Below, one piece after another: positions 60,638 through 64,000 of a stretch of DNA of 64,000 nt. Where the stretch lies: NCBI GenBank assembly GCA_009192285.1, contig WBVU01000012.1, forward strand, positions 496,001 through 560,000, read 5' to 3'. The notes beneath the pieces were generated by a model. The model searched no databases, was not told the origin of the DNA, and saw nothing but the letters and a program-made list of their open reading frames with translations. The DNA comes from Morchella semilibera. Taxonomy: Eukaryota > Ascomycota > Pezizomycetes > Pezizales > Morchellaceae. How positions within the stretch are numbered: position 1 is the stretch's first letter; every line of letters starts with the position of its first letter. The position numbers were made by a program, and so were the translations under genes.

Positions 60638-62166
60638 GGTGAATCCACATGTAGTTGTAAGTGTTTGTATGTATTTGGTATTTTGTAGGTAGTGGTGGTG
60701 GACGGTGGATGAGGAGAGGATGGTGTTTTGAGACTGCCCTTTCTTTTCTTTTCTTTTTCCTTTTTCCCCTCTCTTCTCTTGCTTTTTTCTCTTTTTCCGC
60801 TACTTACTTGCGTTCCTCCCCTTCCATTGTTTCTGCCTGCCTGTCCGCCTGCCTGTCTCTAGTATAGTCCGGACCAGTTCAGCCATGTGCCGCCGCGCTG
60901 TCTGAACCGAAGCCATGCATCCATCCATCCAGTTACTCTACTCTTCTTCATAGCTAGTTCTAAAATACAATTCCTTTTTCTTTCCCCCCCGGGGAATTCT
61001 TTCTAGTTTTCCATCCATTCTTCCTTCCCCGGGACGGACCGTGCGGTCGCCCGTGGCCCGTGCGCGCGCCGTGTGGGGGTGTTAGAGTAGAAAGAAAATT
61101 GCCCAAAACGAATAAATAACCCCGGCGAGTGATACCCGGTGCATACATAGTTACGTACGTACCGAGACAGTGGCAAACGTGTGCGGTGCGCGCATTGACT
61201 TACTCGACTCTCGACCGACTCACGTATAGTACAGTACAGCCGCCACCCCACGGGCGGGTAAAAAGTACGTAATCTTCTACATACATGGACACTCAATTGC
61301 AATTGCAAATAGGTAGCGTGTTTGTGTTTTGATTTCGCGTGCAAGACACTGGTGTCAGGAATGGATCGGGGTCGGTGTCTTGTCTTGTCTTATGGCTGAG
61401 TCGACCCGAACGAGCGAGCGAACGAGGGTTGGGCTGCGCGCGGCCGTTTGCGACCGAGTCGCTGGCTGGCTGGCTGGCTGGATACCCCGAGTGAGTGGGT
61501 GGGTGGGTGGGTGGGTGCATGTGATGGTTTATATCAAATCGATGGCGGTTGCTTAGGGCGCGTCATGGCATATCACTCTACTCTGCTCCAGCGCAGTTCG
61601 ACATCTGATGCGCTACGCCGTGCGCTTGCTGCAGATCTCTGTTTAAGGCTGGGGAAGAGGGAGGTCGGCTGGAAGCGATATCGGGACTGGGGGAGACTAG
61701 GGACTGGTTAGTTATTTGGGACTGGACTGGGCTGGGCTGGACTGGACTGGACTGGACTGGGGCTGGAACTTTGTTGCGTATATTGTGTTTTAATACTGTT
61801 TTGTATTGTGTTGTTATAACCCCCCCCCGGCTGCCTATATTTCGGAGGAGGGGGGGGGGGCAGCTAGTTAGCTTGTAGCTGCTACATGTAGCTCTCGCGT
61901 CGTTTTCACATAGAAATAGGGTTACATAGCGTACACTTCCTACTCATCTGCTCGTGTTTATATGTCGAGGGGGGGTAGCTCAAAATGCAAATGCAAAAGA
62001 AAAAGAGGAAATAAACCAAAGGAAATAATAAGAAATAATAAGAAATAAAGAAGAAAAAAGAACACCCCCATACTAGTTAGTGATTAAGAGAGTAAAAAAA
62101 AACGTATTAAAATTTCTATACCCTTTTTTTTTTTTTTTTCCTTTTTCCCATTCCTTCTTCCACCAC
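60638..62166. other. Intergenic with microsatellites, MPO1 to GPI-protein gene
   Basis: 1.53 kb between convergent genes. It holds GGCT (61461-61480), GTGG (about 61491-61517) and GGACT (about 61719-61766) tandem runs, an imperfect CGAGTGATA copy at 61127, G and C runs near 61810 and 61848, and TACATGTA near 61883. No gene is seen. Confidence 0.6.
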
Positions 62167-62815
62167 TTACAAGACAAAGCCCACCATAGCTGCGACGACT
62201 ACGGCGGCGCCAATGAGGCCGCCGAAGCCGTCCGGTTTGCCCATGGCCATGGTGGCGCCAGAAGTACCGTTGCGGTGAGGTGGCCTGCGGGTATTGACGA
62301 CGGCGCGGGGGGCAATGGTTGGCTGCGAGCCCTATTTGAGCAGGTGGATTTGTTAGCTCTAGTGATTGTGGAGAGCAGAGAGGAAACTTACGGGTGGAGC
62401 GGTGATCATGAACTGTTTGGCTTCCTCGACGAGCTTGTAGTAGGCAGCAGCATCGGCTTCGGTGTTGGGCTGGCAGGCGTAGGTGGCGGTCTTGTCGAAG
62501 TATGAGCAGGAAGAGTATGGAGTACAGCAGAAAGCTAATATATCATGGTCAGTAAACTCTTGTTTCCAGAGTGCTTCAAGCGGCTTCAAGCGGGAAAGGA
62601 TGGAAGTTAAAATTAAAATTAAAATAAAAAAAGGGATTTATTTATTTAATTTAATGTTTTAACGGGGAAAACTTACAGCACTTTGAACACTCGGTGACGA
62701 AAGAAGAGGATGAGGAAATAGACAGCTGCTGTTCATCACCGCTACCTGCATTGACGGCGACGGCCAGGCCGGCGAAGAAGATGTTGACCCAGAGAAGAAT
62801 TGAAGCCACAAACAT
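62167..62815 (-). CDS. Small GPI-anchored-type cysteine protein, unknown function
   Basis: Minus-strand exons 62815-62677, 62534-62392 and 62331-62167 encode 148 aa. The N-terminus is a signal peptide (MFVASILLWVNIFFAGLAVA). The only cysteines form one tight cluster, C-x2-C-x2-C-C-x5-C-x10-C (TECSKCSFCC to YAC), enough for three disulfides. A helix-like stretch AAAYYKLVEEAKQFMITAPP follows, then a basic Pro/Arg linker, a small-residue site NGTSGATMAMG and a hydrophobic C-terminal tail GLIGAAVVVAAMVGFVL that suits GPI attachment. The spacing is not that of CFEM (eight Cys). I do not recognise the family. Splice phases agree, which supports a real gene. Confidence 0.75.
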
Positions 62816-64000
62816 TTTTCGAACAATTGCGTGTGTGTGTGTTTTTTTGGAAAGAAAAAAAAAAATTAAATGAGCGACGGTGAGGAAAGTTGATGATGAG
62901 ATGAAATAGGTGAAGGAAGGGATTCGCGAGATGCCGCCGTGATGATGGTGATGATGGTGGTGGTGGTAGTTGATGACGGGATAGATGGATGGATGGGATG
63001 TTGGATGGTTTGCAAAGAGCCCCCCCCCCTCGAAAAGAAAATAAAAATAAAAAATAAGATCGCAGAGATTTTATATTTTACATACATGTACTTACGGACC
63101 CTCTGGTCCACGGGTTGGAACCTTATTGCTTTTGTTGATCGAGAAGGGCCATACCTCCATACAAATCCATATAGAATCTTATTCAGTGGTAGGTTTCTTA
63201 GCGCCGGTAGCTGCCGGGGGAGGCCGCTGGTTGGCTGGCTGCTCTGCAATTGTTAAAAGGATGCTGTCATGGGAAACACTAGTTTGCGCCTTGGCTTTTT
63301 ATCTTTGTCATGGTAAACCCCACACGCATATGGAAGATTGGTACATAATAAAGATACATCGTAATAAAGGGGGTCAGATTACATGTATTTACCTGTTCCC
63401 GTCCCCGTGAGTCCCCATCTTTTCTCAATGGGTACTAAATTTCCCGGACCCATGGTCGAGGTAGGGCAACCAACATCGTATGTGATCCATATCTTCAAAC
63501 AGCACTCCAGTAGTATCAGCTAATATTGGTATTAGTATTAGTAGTAGCAGTATTAAGCGCAATGGCAACAGGCAGCAAGGCTCAGGGGCTAGTTAACTGG
63601 TAGAATGTGCAAGCGTAAGACAGAAGAAAGGACCTCGCCTGAATGAGGGAGGCGCCAATAGGGAATATCTAGATTGGAAGGGGCATTTTGAGAGGTTGAG
63701 AATATCCAGTGCTGATACAGAAACAGATGATGGATCGGCTCGACCAAAAAGAAAATCAAGGAAATAGAGATGGATATACACACACACGGAAGCTAGGATA
63801 AAGTATTCCAGAGGAGAGCCAAACATCAGTAGGTATTTATACGCCAGCAGTGACTTGGGAGAGATAGCTACAACAACCTATCGCAACTCTAATTTACTAT
63901 GGTTATGTCACCTTTGAAGCCACCAGCTTCACGTTGTTTTAGGTGCCCTATCTACGGCCAACGAAGGGCACAGAGTGGTAACAAGTACTACGACGATGAA
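62816..64000. other. Right-end intergenic region
   Basis: 1.18 kb to the window edge. The first 200 bp are the promoter of the GPI-protein gene with GT and A runs. Later there is GATGGT low complexity (62940-63005), a C run at 63021 and TACATGTA at about 63084 and 63378. Short hydrophobic minus-strand frames at 63589-63826 are A/T-driven and unsupported. Confidence 0.5.

Overview
This window is nuclear DNA of a filamentous ascomycete, most likely Pezizomycotina. The evidence is short introns (mostly 47-142 bp, GT-AG with CTAAC/CTAAT-like branch sites), single-copy housekeeping proteins of fungal type (Nup159, Sec18, Rcy1, Emc1, Set1, a sphingolipid C9-methyltransferase), and moderate gene density broken by long repeat-bearing gaps. 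An early-diverging class such as Pezizomycetes would fit the long intergenic regions, but I cannot fix the lineage from sequence alone. No tRNA, rRNA or CRISPR was seen.

Layout. 1-6.7 kb is gene-poor and holds hairpins, a MITE-like element and three interspersed TTAGGG telomere hexamers. 6.7-17.7 kb is a co-oriented block: NUP159 (nuclear pore), CCT2 (chaperonin) and SEC18 (NSF ATPase). 17.7-24.9 kb is a second gene-poor island with a structured tandem-hairpin array and a possible LTR fossil. 24.9-43.4 kb carries a small secreted cysteine protein, RCY1 (F-box/recycling), RPN3 (proteasome lid), LSM5 (U6 snRNP), a Werner-type 3'-5' exonuclease, a sphingolipid C9-methyltransferase, and the divergent pair PCC1/TRM112. 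44.9-64 kb carries SET1 (H3K4 methyltransferase), a TA-flanked MITE, EMC1, a nitronate monooxygenase-like gene, a CUE2-like no-go-decay nuclease, MPO1 (sphingoid-base fatty-acid dioxygenase) and a short GPI-anchored cysteine protein.

The protein-coding genes are ordinary conserved genes, not an operon or cluster. Loose themes are tRNA/translation quality (PCC1, TRM112, CUE2), sphingolipid metabolism (C9-methyltransferase, MPO1) and membrane traffic (SEC18, RCY1, EMC1). Exon models were built by hand; phases were checked so that each spliced CDS is a multiple of three, except RPN3, which carries a single-base frame break. LSM5 and PCC1 are so split by introns that long reading frames do not reveal them.

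The most interesting non-coding signal is a dispersed 18-bp bipartite motif, CGAGTGATANNNNRTGAT. It has about 15 copies on both strands, almost entirely outside coding sequence, with two TGAT cores exactly 10 bp apart. The second is a tandem array (about 21.57-22.01 kb) whose units differ in sequence but keep perfect stems and a shared GCCGAAGC loop. I found no convincing new multi-gene system.
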